From: Variovorax gracilis
GTDB taxonomy: Bacteria > Pseudomonadota > Gammaproteobacteria > Burkholderiales > Burkholderiaceae_C
DNA: 64,000 nt
Assembly (NCBI RefSeq): GCF_030317115.1
Contig: NZ_JASZYF010000030.1
Coordinates: 1 to 64,000, forward strand
Direction: 5' to 3'
Translations under genes and position numbers: made by a program
Shown: piece by piece, positions 16,943 through 26,384 of the stretch
How positions within the stretch are numbered: the stretch's first letter is position 1
How the letters are laid out: every line of letters begins with the position of its first letter
The notes under the pieces: model-generated
Databases searched by the model: none
What the model was told of the DNA's origin: nothing
The model's input: only the letters and a program-made list of their open reading frames with translations

Positions 16943-18286
16943 TCATCGTCCACGTCGCCGCGCCACCTTCCGCTGGCGGCCGATCCAGCGCTTGACGAGG
17001 GCGTTCCCCACCGCCAAGGCCCCCAGAACGACAAGCCGTTCGGCCAACGCGCGCGCGGATCGCGCGAGGCGCTCATCGACCTCGTGGCGCGCGGCGGCGC
17101 TCTGGCCAAAGCGGGCGTCGGGGACGGCAGCGGCGCCCTGGCCTGGCGACACGGCCACCACCACGGCCTGCCGACCCTGCGCCTCGGTTGCGGCCATGGC
17201 TTGCGAAGCGGCCAAGGATCCGTGCGCGTCGGCGTAAGCCTTCGTGAACTCTGCTCCAAAGAGGAAGATCTGTGCCGCGTAATAGACCCATGCCACGACC
17301 ACGACGAGCGAACCCGCGGCGGCGAACGATTCGTTCACGCCGCTTGCGCCCAGGTAGAGCCCGATCAGGGACTTGCCGATCACGAAGAACAGCGCCGTCA
17401 CCAACGCACCGATCCACACGTCGCGCCACGCAATGGAAACGCTGGGCATCCACTTGAAGATCAACGTGAACAGGAGCGTGAAGACGGCGACCGATATCGC
17501 CTCGTTGACCCCGTGCAACAGCACCGATGAACCCGGAAGGAGGCCTGCGAACCAGCCGTCGAACGCCGACAGGCCTGCGCTCACAGCCAGCGACACGATG
17601 AGCAGGAACGCCATGGCCAAAATCAGCCCGAACGACAGGATGCGTGCGCGCAGAACGGCCCAGATGCCCTGCGGCTTGTCCTTCTCGGGCACATGCCAGA
17701 TGCGGTCCAGCGCGCTTTGCAATTCGGCAAACACGGTGGTCGCGCCCACCAACAGCACGGCCGCGCTGACCAGCCCCGCGATCCATCCCTCGTCGCGGTC
17801 GCTGGCGCTGCGCAGCAGGCTCTCGGCCGCCGAAGCGCCCTCCGCCCCGACGAGTCCGCTGATCTGTTCCACCACCTGCGCCTGAGCCTCGTCGCGGCCG
17901 AAGACCGCCCCGGCGACCGCGATCACGATCACCAGCAGCGGTGCCATCGAGAAGATCGTGTAGTACGAGATGGCGGCCCCCATGCTCGGCGCATAGTCAT
18001 CGATCCAGGCACCTGCGGCCGTCCGACAGAGCACCACGAACTCCCTCGGTTTCAGCCAGCGCCCGGCGCGCGTTCCCGAGGTGGGATACCCGGCCCGGGC
18101 GGGGGCCCGACGGCCGACTCGCGTTTCGCTTCTGGCACCGGCTTCCTGCACCCGGGGCGCAGGCGTGCGTGCATGCAGCTCGCGGGTTTCCAGTTCCGCC
18201 GCCCGTCGTTCCGCGTCGGTGGGCCGAATCAAGGTCGCGGGCGCGATGGCGCGGGCGGGCCCGAGCGTGGAGGAATCGGCTGACAT
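16943..18286 (-). CDS. YihY/BrkB-family inner-membrane protein
   Basis: A 447-residue protein from ATG 18286 (GGAAAG upstream). A charged N-terminal tail of about 95 residues precedes the YihY/virulence-factor BrkB domain: APSMGAAISYYTIFSMAPLL, then DPRIWHVPE-type loop (SALDRIWHVPEKDKPQGIWA) and six membrane segments (for example FGLILAMAFLLIVSLAVSAG; VWIGALVTALFFVIGKSLIG; VVVVAWVYYAAQIFLFGAEF). The cytoplasmic C-terminus is basic (RQRKVARRRGR). The family is widespread, and its transport or envelope role is not settled. Alternative upstream starts in the same frame are less likely because homology to the membrane domain begins later. Confidence 0.85.
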   Translation of the reverse strand: MSADSSTLGPARAIAPATLIRPTDAERRAAELETRELHARTPAPRVQEAGARSETRVGRRAPARAGYPTSGTRAGRWLKPREFVVLCRTAAGAWIDDYAPSMGAAISYYTIFSMAPLLVIVIAVAGAVFGRDEAQAQVVEQISGLVGAEGASAAESLLRSASDRDEGWIAGLVSAAVLLVGATTVFAELQSALDRIWHVPEKDKPQGIWAVLRARILSFGLILAMAFLLIVSLAVSAGLSAFDGWFAGLLPGSSVLLHGVNEAISVAVFTLLFTLIFKWMPSVSIAWRDVWIGALVTALFFVIGKSLIGLYLGASGVNESFAAAGSLVVVVAWVYYAAQIFLFGAEFTKAYADAHGSLAASQAMAATEAQGRQAVVVAVSPGQGAAAVPDARFGQSAAARHEVDERLARSARALAERLVVLGALAVGNALVKRWIGRQRKVARRRGR

Positions 18287-18699
18287 CGCTCGCTTTCCTG
18301 GGTGGGAGGTCGGATCGCAAGATTCGGATCCGCCAGCGCCCCTCGACGTAGGAAGTTCACGCATGCCGCTACCGGCGAGCGACGTCACCCCCTGCACTTT
18401 TGCCAGCCGCGTCGCGCGGCCGACGTTCCAAGGCCGGCGGACGGCTCGGCCTCCAGCCGCGTTTCGCCGTGAAAGTCGGCAACCGTGCTGCGCCGCCCCG
18501 GAGAAGGAATCCGCGTATGCCGTGTGTCCTGTCCTGCACACGATGTCGCGGTTTGGCGCACGCGCGCTGCGCGAGCAGCGACCCTCTCACCCCGCGTTCA
18601 GGCAGTGGCCCGACTACCCAAGGACGAGGCGGCGGCACCGCCAACGTCTCTCGGCCCTGGTGTGACCCCGGGGCTCGCGCGGCACACGCCGTCCAGCGA
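18287..18699. other. Intergenic stretch, nothing recognised
   Basis: Lies between the BrkB-like gene and the end of the hybrid kinase, both on the minus strand. No gene, terminator or repeat was seen. Confidence 0.4.
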
Positions 18700-20625
18700 T
18701 CAGGAGGAGCCGATCAGGCGTTTCAAGACGGCGGACAACTGGTCGAGCTGGACGGGTTTCGTGAAGTGCTCATGAAAACCCAGTTCCAGGCTCTTCGCAC
18801 GGTCGGCAGGCTGGCCGAAGCCGGACACCGCGATCAGCGCCGGCGGATCGGCCACCTCGCTGCGCACCTTCTGCGCCACTTCCCAACCACTCAGGCCCGG
18901 CAGACCGATGTCCAGCAACACCACATCAGCCTGTGTGCTCTTGATGGCACGAAGCGCGGCGTCGCCGTCGAAGACCGTGGACGGGAAGTAGCCCAAGGCT
19001 TCTACCATCAGCGAGAGCGTCTCCGCAGCGTCCTGGTTGTCGTCCACCACCAGCACGCGCTTCCCGGTCTGGGGCCCGGGCTGCTCAGGCGCTTCTATCG
19101 GTGCCGCAATGGTCGGCAGACTCACGATGAACTCGCTGCCTTCTCCGGCAACGCCCTTGCTGAATGCGCTCACGTCCCCGCCGTGGAGGGCAGCGATGTT
19201 CTGAACCAGCGTCAGCCCCAGGCCCAGGCCCCCTTGGGGACGGGAGATGTCCTGATCGCCCTGCGTGAACAGGTTGAAGATGCCCGGCAGGTCCTGCGGC
19301 GCGATGCCGGGTCCGTTGTCGGCCACGCTGATCTCCGCGCGTCCCTGTGCGGTGTCGAGGCGTACCTTCAGGCGGCCACCGGGCGGCGTGAACTTGGCGG
19401 CGTTGTGCAGCAGGTTCGATACCACCTGCACCAGGCGGGTATGGTCGCCGCTGACCCAGGCCGAGCTATCCCGAAGCTCGACGTCGAGCAGATGGCGCTT
19501 GGCATCGCGCAACGGCTTGGTGGCCTCGATGGCCTCCATCACCACCGTGGCCAGCCTCACCGGCTTCAATTCGAGATGAATCTTGCCATGCGCGATGCGT
19601 CCAACGTCCAGCAGATCGTCCACCAGTCGCGTGATCTGCCTCACCTGCCGCGACGCCACGGCAGTGAGACGCTTGATCTGCGGCTCGACCGCCTGACGCT
19701 CCAGAATCTCCACGACGTTGGCGATCGGCGCCAGGGGATTGCGCAACTCGTGTCCCAGCATGGCCAGGAACGTGGCGATGCGTCGCCCTTCGTCCTCGAG
19801 CGCCCGGACCCGCCGGCGCTCGGTGAGATCGCGCGTCACCTTGGCAAATCCACGGTGGTTGCCCGCCTTGTCAAACAGCGCCGTGATGACCACGCTCGCC
19901 CAGAAGCGGCTGCCGTCCTTGCGCAAGCGCCACCCCTCGTCCTCGTAGCGGCCGGTCTCCAGCGCCGCCTTCAACTCCAGCTCGGGAAAGCCGCTTGCCA
20001 CCACCTCGGGAGGGTAGAACACGGAGAAGTGCTTGCCGATGATCTCCGCGGCCTCATAGCCCTTGGTCGTGCGCGCTCCCGTGTTCCAGCTCACCACATG
20101 GCCCGTCGGGTCCAGCATGAAGATCGCATAGTCCTTGACCCCGTCCACGATCAGCCGAAAGCGCTCTTCGCTCGCGCGCAGCTGCTCCTCGTGCCGCTGT
20201 CGGCTCGTCAGATCCCGCACGATGGCGGAGAAGCCCTTCAGCGATCCGTCCGGATTGCCCAGCCGCGTGACGACGATGCTGGCCCAGAAGCGCGTTCCGT
20301 TCTTGTGCAGGCGCCAGCCTTCCTCCTCGCAATGGCCGCGCTCTGCCGCCGTCTTGAGTTCGTGCGCAGGACCTCCCACGTCCACCAGCTCGCTCGGATA
20401 GAAGAACGCCACGTCTTGCCCGATCGCCTCGTCAGCACCGTACCCGGTCAGGGCGTGCGCGCCCGCGTTCCAGGTCAGGATGCGTCCGTGGCGGTCCATG
20501 AAGAAAATTGCATAGTCGAGCACCGCGTCGACCATGGCCCGGTAGTCGGTGTCGGCGACGACCCAGTCCGTCGGTACCGACGCCGTGGTGATCGACGCAG
20601 GAAGCGTGTCGGGGGGATCGTTCAT
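18700..20625 (-). CDS. Hybrid sensor histidine kinase, PAS-PAS-HisKA-HATPase-REC
   Basis: A 641-residue cytoplasmic sensor without membrane segments. Two PAS/PAC modules occupy about residues 25-140 and 150-265 (both with GW RLxKDG/NGxRFWAS and a following GF.. VRDLT linker). The HisKA domain carries the phosphorylated His in MLGHELRNPLAP. The ATPase has N-box NLLHNAAKF, G1 DNGPGI and G2 GLGLGL. A C-terminal receiver (about 525-640) has VLVVDDNQDAAE and the phosphoacceptor in VVLLDIGLPGLSG. ATG 20625 is where homology begins. PAS plus soluble layout suggests sensing of redox, oxygen or light-type cues. No partner regulator is adjacent, so phosphotransfer partners are unknown. Confidence 0.9.
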   Translation of the reverse strand: MNDPPDTLPASITTASVPTDWVVADTDYRAMVDAVLDYAIFFMDRHGRILTWNAGAHALTGYGADEAIGQDVAFFYPSELVDVGGPAHELKTAAERGHCEEEGWRLHKNGTRFWASIVVTRLGNPDGSLKGFSAIVRDLTSRQRHEEQLRASEERFRLIVDGVKDYAIFMLDPTGHVVSWNTGARTTKGYEAAEIIGKHFSVFYPPEVVASGFPELELKAALETGRYEDEGWRLRKDGSRFWASVVITALFDKAGNHRGFAKVTRDLTERRRVRALEDEGRRIATFLAMLGHELRNPLAPIANVVEILERQAVEPQIKRLTAVASRQVRQITRLVDDLLDVGRIAHGKIHLELKPVRLATVVMEAIEATKPLRDAKRHLLDVELRDSSAWVSGDHTRLVQVVSNLLHNAAKFTPPGGRLKVRLDTAQGRAEISVADNGPGIAPQDLPGIFNLFTQGDQDISRPQGGLGLGLTLVQNIAALHGGDVSAFSKGVAGEGSEFIVSLPTIAAPIEAPEQPGPQTGKRVLVVDDNQDAAETLSLMVEALGYFPSTVFDGDAALRAIKSTQADVVLLDIGLPGLSGWEVAQKVRSEVADPPALIAVSGFGQPADRAKSLELGFHEHFTKPVQLDQLSAVLKRLIGSS

Positions 20626-20746
20626 TGTGTGTGTGCCTGCCTCGTGCCCGTGGGCTTGCCGCAGCGTAGGCGAGTGCACCGCGCGCCGCCGTCGGACGCC
20701 GCCGCTTTCTGCGCCCTCGTGCGATTAGCGCAGGCCACGCGCCGCG

Positions 20747-21647
20747 CTAGCAGTTGGCGCGAATGCTTCGAATCAGGGTCTGTTGGCTCACGCGCTGCGT
20801 CTCCACGATCGCCGTGCCCTCGCACGTGGTTTTCGACACCCGATCGCTGTATCTCGCCTCCACGCGGCGGTCATCGATCGGGCGGATCGAGCGGATGACC
20901 AGCGGCCGGTCCAACGAGCCGAAGAACCGCGCGATGTTGTGCTCACTGAACGGGCCGACCCCCCGTTTTGCGGGAATCACCACCGCTGCGGCCGCTTGGC
21001 CGTCCGCCGCAGACAACGCACGATAGAAGGTCTCGACGGACCTGCGCTGCGCTGCTGCCGCCGACAGGCGACACCCCGGACGATATCCCGGTCGAGACAG
21101 GCGCTTGCGGCACCTGCGCGGCGGGCGACCCTGGGCCTTGCGCATGCCACACAGGCGGTGGCGGCAATGCAGCCGCCATCCGATCGGGCGGCGGGGGCGG
21201 CGTGGTGGCAGCGGGCAGTGCGACGTTGCCGCCGCGCGCAGGGGAGGGTGCGTCCGTCACGTGCACGAACACGGCCACGAAGCCGATCGTCATCGCCACG
21301 GCGAGCGCGCCCAGCACCATCCAGAAGGACTTCGTCTCGGGCAGTAAGGGCAGGGCCCTGTGACCCAGGTGGTCCGGATGGGCCGGGTGGTCCGAGTGGT
21401 CCGAGTGGTCCGGATGATCTGGCTGGTGGCCCGGTGCGCCCTGCTCGCCTCCCGAGAGTCGTGCTGCAGCGCGCCCTTTTTCCAACGACGTCATGCCCTG
21501 CGGCGCCGACGTGCCCGAGACCGCGAAGCCGGGCAACTTGCCGGCGCAGCCGATGCAGAACAGGGCACGGTTGCCTCGACCGCAGCGGTCGCAGACGTTG
21601 GTCATGCCGGACGTCGCGTATTGGCGTCCGGGGACCTTGTCCGACAT
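20747..21647 (-). pseudogene. Zinc-ribbon membrane protein gene with one frameshift
   Basis: From ATG 21647 the frame encodes an N-terminal zinc ribbon (CDRCGRGNRALFCIGC), a His/Asp/Pro repeat (about residues 75-95), one membrane segment (FWMVLGALAVAMTIGFVAVF) and a Pro-rich periplasmic linker. Near 21045 the reading passes into another frame, which gives a well-formed C-terminal domain to 20747 (SVETFYRALSAADGQAAAAV; LVIRSIRPIDDRRVEARYSD; CEGTAIVETQ). Together they make one protein of about 300 residues. A single-base indel separates the halves, so this is either a recent lesion or a sequence error. The C-terminal domain looks like a periplasmic NTF2-like fold. Confidence 0.65.
21371..21415 (-). 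repeat. Five copies of a 9-bp tandem repeat
   Basis: Plus-strand units GGTCCGGAT, GGGCCGGGT, GGTCCGAGT, GGTCCGAGT, GGTCCGGAT. In the minus-strand gene they code for a His-Ser/Pro-Asp repeat next to the membrane segment; unit changes keep the frame. Confidence 0.85.
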
Positions 21648-21692
21648 GCCGCAGGACCCGGATCATCGGCTGGCGTGACGCGGCAGGGCGGT

Positions 21693-22154
21693 CTAGCGAC
21701 GTGCGCGCATCAGCGTCATCAATAGCGCGGTCACTACCGCGCTGCCGGCGGCGGCGATCGCAACCGCCTTCATGGGCTCCTGCGCAGCGTACTCCATGCC
21801 CCGCTGCTTCAGATCGGCGGCCTGGTCTTTCACGTCATTGATCTTCTTGCCCGCGGCGTTGACTGCCGACTGCGCATACGCCTTCCCGGTCTCGGCCGCG
21901 GCGCTCGCCTTGTTCTTCGCGTCCTGCAAGTAGCCTTGCGTCGCCTCCGCCGCCGCACGCAATGTCGAGCCGCCCTGCGTGTCCTTGCGCATCGATGCCT
22001 CATCCGCGAACCCGGCTCGATCCGCCTGATCGGACCGGGGACTGTCGGCCTGCGCGAAGGTGTTCGAGTCCATGGCGCTGCGACCGGCGTCGGTTCCGCT
22101 GTCGTTGCGCGTCTCGGCGCCGTCGGCCTGGAAGTTGGGTGAGTTGGTTTCCAT
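21693..22154 (-). CDS. DUF883/ElaB-like membrane-anchored protein
   Basis: A 153-residue protein from ATG 22154. The N-terminal half is hydrophilic and disorder-prone (QADSPRSDQADRAGFADE). A long helical part follows, rich in Ala, Lys and Asp (QGYLQDAKNKASAAAETGKA; GKKINDVKDQAADLKQRGME), with a C-terminal membrane anchor (AVAIAAAGSAVVTALLMTLM) and RARR. This matches the ElaB/YqjD/DUF883 group, which in Escherichia coli includes ribosome-binding inner-membrane stress proteins. It diverges from the GlsB and YidB genes. Confidence 0.75.
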   Translation of the reverse strand: METNSPNFQADGAETRNDSGTDAGRSAMDSNTFAQADSPRSDQADRAGFADEASMRKDTQGGSTLRAAAEATQGYLQDAKNKASAAAETGKAYAQSAVNAAGKKINDVKDQAADLKQRGMEYAAQEPMKAVAIAAAGSAVVTALLMTLMRARR

Positions 22155-22431
22155 GGTGTGGTCCTCAAACAGTGGTAAAGATCGGAAGGGGTGATGGCGG
22201 CAGCGATGCTGGGCGCACGGCGCACTCATAGGAGGCTTATCGACCTTGCCGTCCTGCGGCTCGATCGGCCGTCGAGCCGTATCGATGTAGGCGGCGGCTC
22301 GCTTGAGGGATGCGGCAGCGCTGCGCGGTCGTCGGGCTGCGGTCCTTGACCTCGGCGTTTGGAGGTGTTGTCCTATACGCGCTCGACGCCAGCGGCTCGA
22401 CGCTGCGGCCACCTCAACCAAGGAGCACTCC

Positions 22432-22701
22432 ATGAACCTCATCATCTGGCTCGTCGTGGGCGGCCTGATCGGCTGGGTCGCCAGCATGATCATGCGCACC
22501 AATGCCCAGCAAGGCATGGTCCTCAACGTGATCGTCGGGATCGTCGGATCGCTTCTTGGGGGCTGGCTGGTGGCGCCGCTGCTCGGGGCCGCAACGGTCA
22601 ACCAGAACGACTTCAGCGTGCGCGGCCTGCTCGCCTCGCTGATCGGTGCGGTCATCCTGCTGGCGATCGTCAATCTGGTCCGGCGCGGCCGAGTCCGCTG
22701 A
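22432..22701 (+). CDS. GlsB/YeaQ/YmgE-family stress-response membrane protein
   Basis: An 89-residue transglycosylase-associated-type membrane protein: three segments (LIIWLVVGGLIGWVASMIMR; GMVLNVIVGIVGSLLGGWLV; LLASLIGAVILLAIVNLVRR) and the family glycine pattern. ATG 22432 follows CCAAGGAGCACTCC, a strong ribosome site. The YidB gene starts 10 bases after its stop, so both probably share one transcript. Confidence 0.9.
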   Translation: MNLIIWLVVGGLIGWVASMIMRTNAQQGMVLNVIVGIVGSLLGGWLVAPLLGAATVNQNDFSVRGLLASLIGAVILLAIVNLVRRGRVR

Positions 22702-22711
22702 GGAGTGCGCC

Positions 22712-23182
22712 ATGGGCTTGCTCACACAGATCCTCGGTGGCCTGGCCGGTCGTGCGCTGGGCGGTCGCGACAGCCAGCGCGGCGGCGGAGCTGGCTTGAG
22801 CCCGGTGCTCATGGCCCTCCTGCCCGTGGTGCTCAGCATGTTGCAACAGCGCGGCCAGCAGGGCACTGGCACGGCGGGCGGCGCGGGCGGCATCGGCGAG
22901 CTGCTTGGCCAGCTGACCCAGCGGGGCTATGGCCGACAAGCCGATTCCTGGGTCGGCACCGGGCCGAACGAAGCCCTGCCACCCGAGGCCATCGAGGAGG
23001 TCTTCGGGCAGGACGAATTGCATCGGATCGCGCAGCAGGCCGGCGTCGGAGACGACGAGGCGCGCAGCGGCCTGTCGCAGCTGCTGCCCGACGTGGTCGA
23101 CCATTTCACGCCCAGCGGTAGCCTGCCCGAAGGGGGTCAGCTCTCCGCGAGCTTGGACGACTACCTTCAGCGGCTGTCCTAG
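22712..23182 (+). CDS. YidB/DUF937-family protein
   Basis: A 156-residue protein from ATG 22712 with AGGAG upstream. Gly-rich N-terminus (LLTQILGGLAGRALGGRDS), a hydrophobic helix (LMALLPVVLSMLQQ), then the family signature: DSWVGTGPNEALPPEAIEEV (YidB reads SWVGtGxN.pisp.ql..vlG), a helical domain (LHRIAQQAGVGDDEARSGLS) and LPDVVDHFTPSGSLPEGG. Role unknown. The pairing with a GlsB-type protein suggests an envelope or general-stress transcript. Confidence 0.85.
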   Translation: MGLLTQILGGLAGRALGGRDSQRGGGAGLSPVLMALLPVVLSMLQQRGQQGTGTAGGAGGIGELLGQLTQRGYGRQADSWVGTGPNEALPPEAIEEVFGQDELHRIAQQAGVGDDEARSGLSQLLPDVVDHFTPSGSLPEGGQLSASLDDYLQRLS

Positions 23183-23363
23183 CAACGGCGCGTCGCGCGG
23201 CGGCATCGCGCGGCCATCCCGCTCCATTGGCCAGTGCCTCCGTCCACGCTTGCCCGCTCGGGCACCCCGATTGCCCCGCAGCTGTGACGTCGCGTCGCTG
23301 GCGTTTTGCGCGACCTCGACGTTAGTGAAGAAGGTGCCCGACGACCCCCTCCCCGGTGTCACC

Positions 23364-24116
23364 ATGTCATTGCTCCCCGCGGCCCGCATGGTTCGGCGGC
23401 TGCTCGACGGCCCGGCCGCCCGGCCGGTGCTGTTGCAGCTGAGGCGCGAACACTTCCTCTCCAGCGAGGGCTGCGGGTTCTACTACGGCAAGTTAGAGAA
23501 CTTCGCCGAGGCGCGGGCCTGGCTTCCTCCAAGCCACGAGTTCAACCGGGCCTGCCTTGCCGCAGAGTACATAGAGGTCCGCTCGAAACGGATCTTCGCC
23601 TACGACTATCCGGTCCTGTTCTGGCTGCAGGGCGCGTTTCGGGAAGGAGCGGCAAGCGAGCTCGATATCGGCGGGTCGGTCGGCGTTCACTACGATGCCC
23701 ACGGCCGCTACCTCCAGATGCCCGCAGCGCTCGCGTGGCGCATCGTCGAAGTGCCGGCGATGGTGACCATCGGAAGAGCCCTGGCGACAACCAGCGCCGC
23801 GTCCGCCTTGTCATTCACCGATGACCTGGCCCAGGCGGTGCGCTCGACCGCCAGCGACGTCTGGCTGTCGGCGGGCGCCCTTCAATGTCTCGAAGAGGTG
23901 TCCCTCGCACCGTTCCTGCGTCGATGCATCGCGCGGCCGAAGCACGTGCTCCTGAACAAGCTGCCGCATGTGCTCAACAAGCACCGATTCATCGAGTCGA
24001 TCGAAGCGATGGGCTACACGCCCGGGGACGCCTGGGACGTCGCCGAGCGCACGCTGTACCTGCCAGGCTTTCCCGATCGCAGCCTCTCCAGTTTCAGCGG
24101 GCCTCTACTTCGCTGA
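23364..24116 (+). CDS. TIGR04325-family putative methyltransferase-like protein
   Basis: A 250-residue protein from ATG 23364. The central motif ELDIGGSVGVHYDAHGRYLQ resembles the nucleotide loop LDfGGg.G..Y of TIGR04325 proteins; it is followed by ALAWRIVEVPAMVTIGRALA, the family's WhVVE.P..V..G segment. The remaining conserved C-terminal part is HVLLNKLPHVLNKHRFIESI. These proteins are called methyltransferases by fold and often lie in polysaccharide loci, but none are nearby. The last residues (SFSGPLLR) appear one base out of frame from a more usual ending (SGLYFAE), so the tail may be slightly altered. Confidence 0.75.
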   Translation: MSLLPAARMVRRLLDGPAARPVLLQLRREHFLSSEGCGFYYGKLENFAEARAWLPPSHEFNRACLAAEYIEVRSKRIFAYDYPVLFWLQGAFREGAASELDIGGSVGVHYDAHGRYLQMPAALAWRIVEVPAMVTIGRALATTSAASALSFTDDLAQAVRSTASDVWLSAGALQCLEEVSLAPFLRRCIARPKHVLLNKLPHVLNKHRFIESIEAMGYTPGDAWDVAERTLYLPGFPDRSLSSFSGPLLR

Positions 24117-24317
24117 ACGGCGGCGCCCGGCGCACCGCGCCGCCGTCCCGCCTGCCGTCCACAGCGCGTGACCATCGTCTCGCCTCCCAGAGCGCGCGCC
24201 TGCCGGCCGCGAGCAGGCCATGCGCTGCGGCATGCTGCAGCCGGCGCGATGCTCAGCGCGTTGTTCAGCGCGCCGCAGACGCCCGTGACGAGCGCGCCGA
24301 ACGCCGCCCCGGTCGGA

Positions 24318-24905
24318 TCACTCGCAGCCACGGGACGGCGGACTGCAGCGCGTGCCGGCATTGCGCAGCACCACGAGCTTCGAAGGCCCGAACCGGTTGA
24401 TCGACTCCACGCCAGCAGCTGCCAGTCGTGGGCCAGCATCTGCTCGTCGAAGCGACATTCCGAACGAAAGCCCCCACGCCCCGCGGCAGCTCGGACAGCG
24501 CGCTGCAGCAGCCACCAGAACGGGCTTGCAGACTCGGCGCATCTCGCGCACAAGCTCAGCCGGTCGCGGTGTCATCGACAGCGCATAGGGCAGCGTGACG
24601 CAGTCGAACGACGCATCGGGGAAGCTCATCCGCTCGGCGTTCATGTGCGCAAGTTGGATGTCGTGCTGCGGCAGGGCGCGCCGCGCGTTGGCGCGCGCTC
24701 GAGCCTGTCATGCGAGAGGGCGATGCCGACGATGCGGGCGCCTAGCGGGTAGCCCGCCCAGCGCGAGCCCGGTCTCGACGCCCACCTCCAGCAATGACGT
24801 CGGCCGCAGCGCGTGCACGCGTCGCGCCATCCGACTCCGGCCCGGCTTCCACACCCGTCCGAGCAACAGGCCGCAGCGTGCGGCCACGCGGGCGTACGCC
24901 GGACG
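24318..24905 (-). pseudogene. Class I SAM-dependent methyltransferase, frameshifted
   Basis: Pieces in several minus frames run from YARVAARCGLLLGRVW (about 24880) through ALRPTSLLEVGVETGLALGG (motif I) and GARIVGIALSHDRLERA to MNAERMSFPDASFDCVTLPY and the end NRFGPSKLVVLRNA (24350). The order matches phosphatidylethanolamine-N-methyltransferase-like enzymes. At least three shifts separate the pieces. Confidence 0.7.
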
Positions 24906-25004
24906 ACCTCGGCTTCGCAGACCGCCGGCGTCCCGGGCGTGCGCGCGGCACGGCGGTGCTGGGCGCGACCTCGGTGCGTGAGCGCAGCGACCGAGTCTGC
25001 ACGG

Positions 25005-25160
25005 CTTCCGAGGGGCACCCAGCCACGTCTTCACGCCCTTGTGCTGGCGACAGGCTTCCGAGCGCGTCGGCGCGCTAAAGCAGCTGCCGGCGTCGCCTTG
25101 CGCGGTGCTGCCCGGCGGGGCCTTGGCGCCCCCGGGCGCCGAAAGCTCCGTGCTGAACCT
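25005..25160 (-). pseudogene. DUF3761-domain remnant
   Basis: A minus-strand segment reads GDAGSCFSAPTRSEACRQHK then GVKTWLGAP. This is the Cys-containing DUF3761 core also seen in the intact gene at 10567. It lacks a signal peptide and its own start, and the frame runs without a boundary into shadow sequence. Confidence 0.5.
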
Positions 25161-25217
25161 GGCGAAGGAAGTGCCGCCAGGACGGCGGTCCCCCTCGACG
25201 TGCACAATCTTCACGCC

Positions 25218-26384
25218 ATGACCACGCCATCCGCCGTTTCGATCGTCGACACGCTCCTTGGCTTGCAGCTCGGCGTTTCTGACGGCCTTGGACGGGATCG
25301 CTTGACGCTCGAAGGGATCAGCTGGGCTGCCGGGATCGGCGGCGCAGCCGAGATCGGCATCGCCCGGCTCGAAGCGACATCGGTGATGCTGCGCAGCGGT
25401 CCGCACGAGATCCGCGTCGGCCGGGTGGCCGTTCAGGGCCTGCGATGCACGCTGGAATCGGCGGAGGGCCGGATGCGGCTCGGCGCGATGACGGCGGAAC
25501 GGATCGAAGTCGCCGGCCTCAAGCTCTCTGGTCCGCTGGAGATGCCGTCGCAGTTCCAGCCGTTCGCCGATCGCCTGCGCCAGGCGGGTGCCGCCGCGCC
25601 AGCACCGAACCCCTCGGCCGGGGCTACGTTGCCGGATTGGTTCCTCGGCCCGCTGGCCGCGGCGGAGGGCAGCATCCGTGGCCACATCGAGGACGCGCAG
25701 CTTCTCTTCGACGCTGAGGTCACGATTCCGATCCGCGGGGGCCGCATCGATTTCGGCGATGCGACGGTCGGGCACGTGGGTCCGGATTCGCGCATGGGCG
25801 TGAGCCGCATGGGCATCTATGTCGATGCGCCCAACGGCCGCAGCTATGTGTTCCAGTTCGCGGCCGCTCCGATCAGGGGGGTCGAATTCGAACGACGGGG
25901 GATTCCGCTCGGCCCCTTCGTGGCAGAGCGCGGCAGGATCGACCTGCAGAGGTTCGCCGAGTCGCTTTTGAGCGCCGCCGCATCCCACGCGGGCCAGGGG
26001 CTGACGGAGCAGGCCCGGACCCTGCTGGGGCGCACGTCGCTGGAAGGCGAGATCCGACTGGGTGACAGCTCTGTCGCGATGCCCGGCGCCCGCGCGCAGC
26101 TTCAACGGGACCGTGCGGGCGACAACACCCTCCGGCTGCGCTCGCCGAAGGTGGCCGCGGGCCTGGACGTGGAGCTGGCCTCGCTGGCGGTGCGCGCGGC
26201 CTGCGCGCACTTCGGCGGGTTGGAGGGCCAATGCGAAACGATTGCCGGCCAGCTGCGCGCGAGCCTGGGGGGGTCGGGCGCCGAGAGTCGCTTCGAACTG
26301 GAGATCGCTTCGCTGCAGTTGCTCGGGCTGCGCATTGAGGCAGCGACCTTGGCGCGCGGCGCAAGCCCGACTTCGACCGCATGA
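25218..26384 (+). CDS. Conserved-looking hypothetical protein, beta-rich
   Basis: A 388-residue protein from ATG 25218. It alternates short hydrophobic strands and Gly/Arg turns (ISWAAGIGGAAEIGIARLEA; RVGRVAVQGLRCTLESAEG; AEVTIPIRGGRIDFGDATVG). No signal peptide, membrane segment or catalytic motif was seen. The pattern recalls AsmA/DUF748-type repeating beta proteins, but I did not recognise a family. Codon use is like neighbouring intact genes and the frame is unbroken for 1.1 kb. No clear ribosome site; a start a few codons away is possible. Confidence 0.65.
   Translation: MTTPSAVSIVDTLLGLQLGVSDGLGRDRLTLEGISWAAGIGGAAEIGIARLEATSVMLRSGPHEIRVGRVAVQGLRCTLESAEGRMRLGAMTAERIEVAGLKLSGPLEMPSQFQPFADRLRQAGAAAPAPNPSAGATLPDWFLGPLAAAEGSIRGHIEDAQLLFDAEVTIPIRGGRIDFGDATVGHVGPDSRMGVSRMGIYVDAPNGRSYVFQFAAAPIRGVEFERRGIPLGPFVAERGRIDLQRFAESLLSAAASHAGQGLTEQARTLLGRTSLEGEIRLGDSSVAMPGARAQLQRDRAGDNTLRLRSPKVAAGLDVELASLAVRAACAHFGGLEGQCETIAGQLRASLGGSGAESRFELEIASLQLLGLRIEAATLARGASPTSTA

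Noticed and set aside
18400..20898. 832-residue plus-strand open frame opposite the hybrid kinase
   Set aside because: No recognisable motif; the minus strand encodes a complete PAS-HisKA-HATPase-REC protein.
21371..21415. Collagen-like Gly-Pro-Pro reading of the 9-bp repeat in another minus frame
   Set aside because: That frame lacks a start and conserved flanks; the zinc-ribbon frame explains the DNA better.
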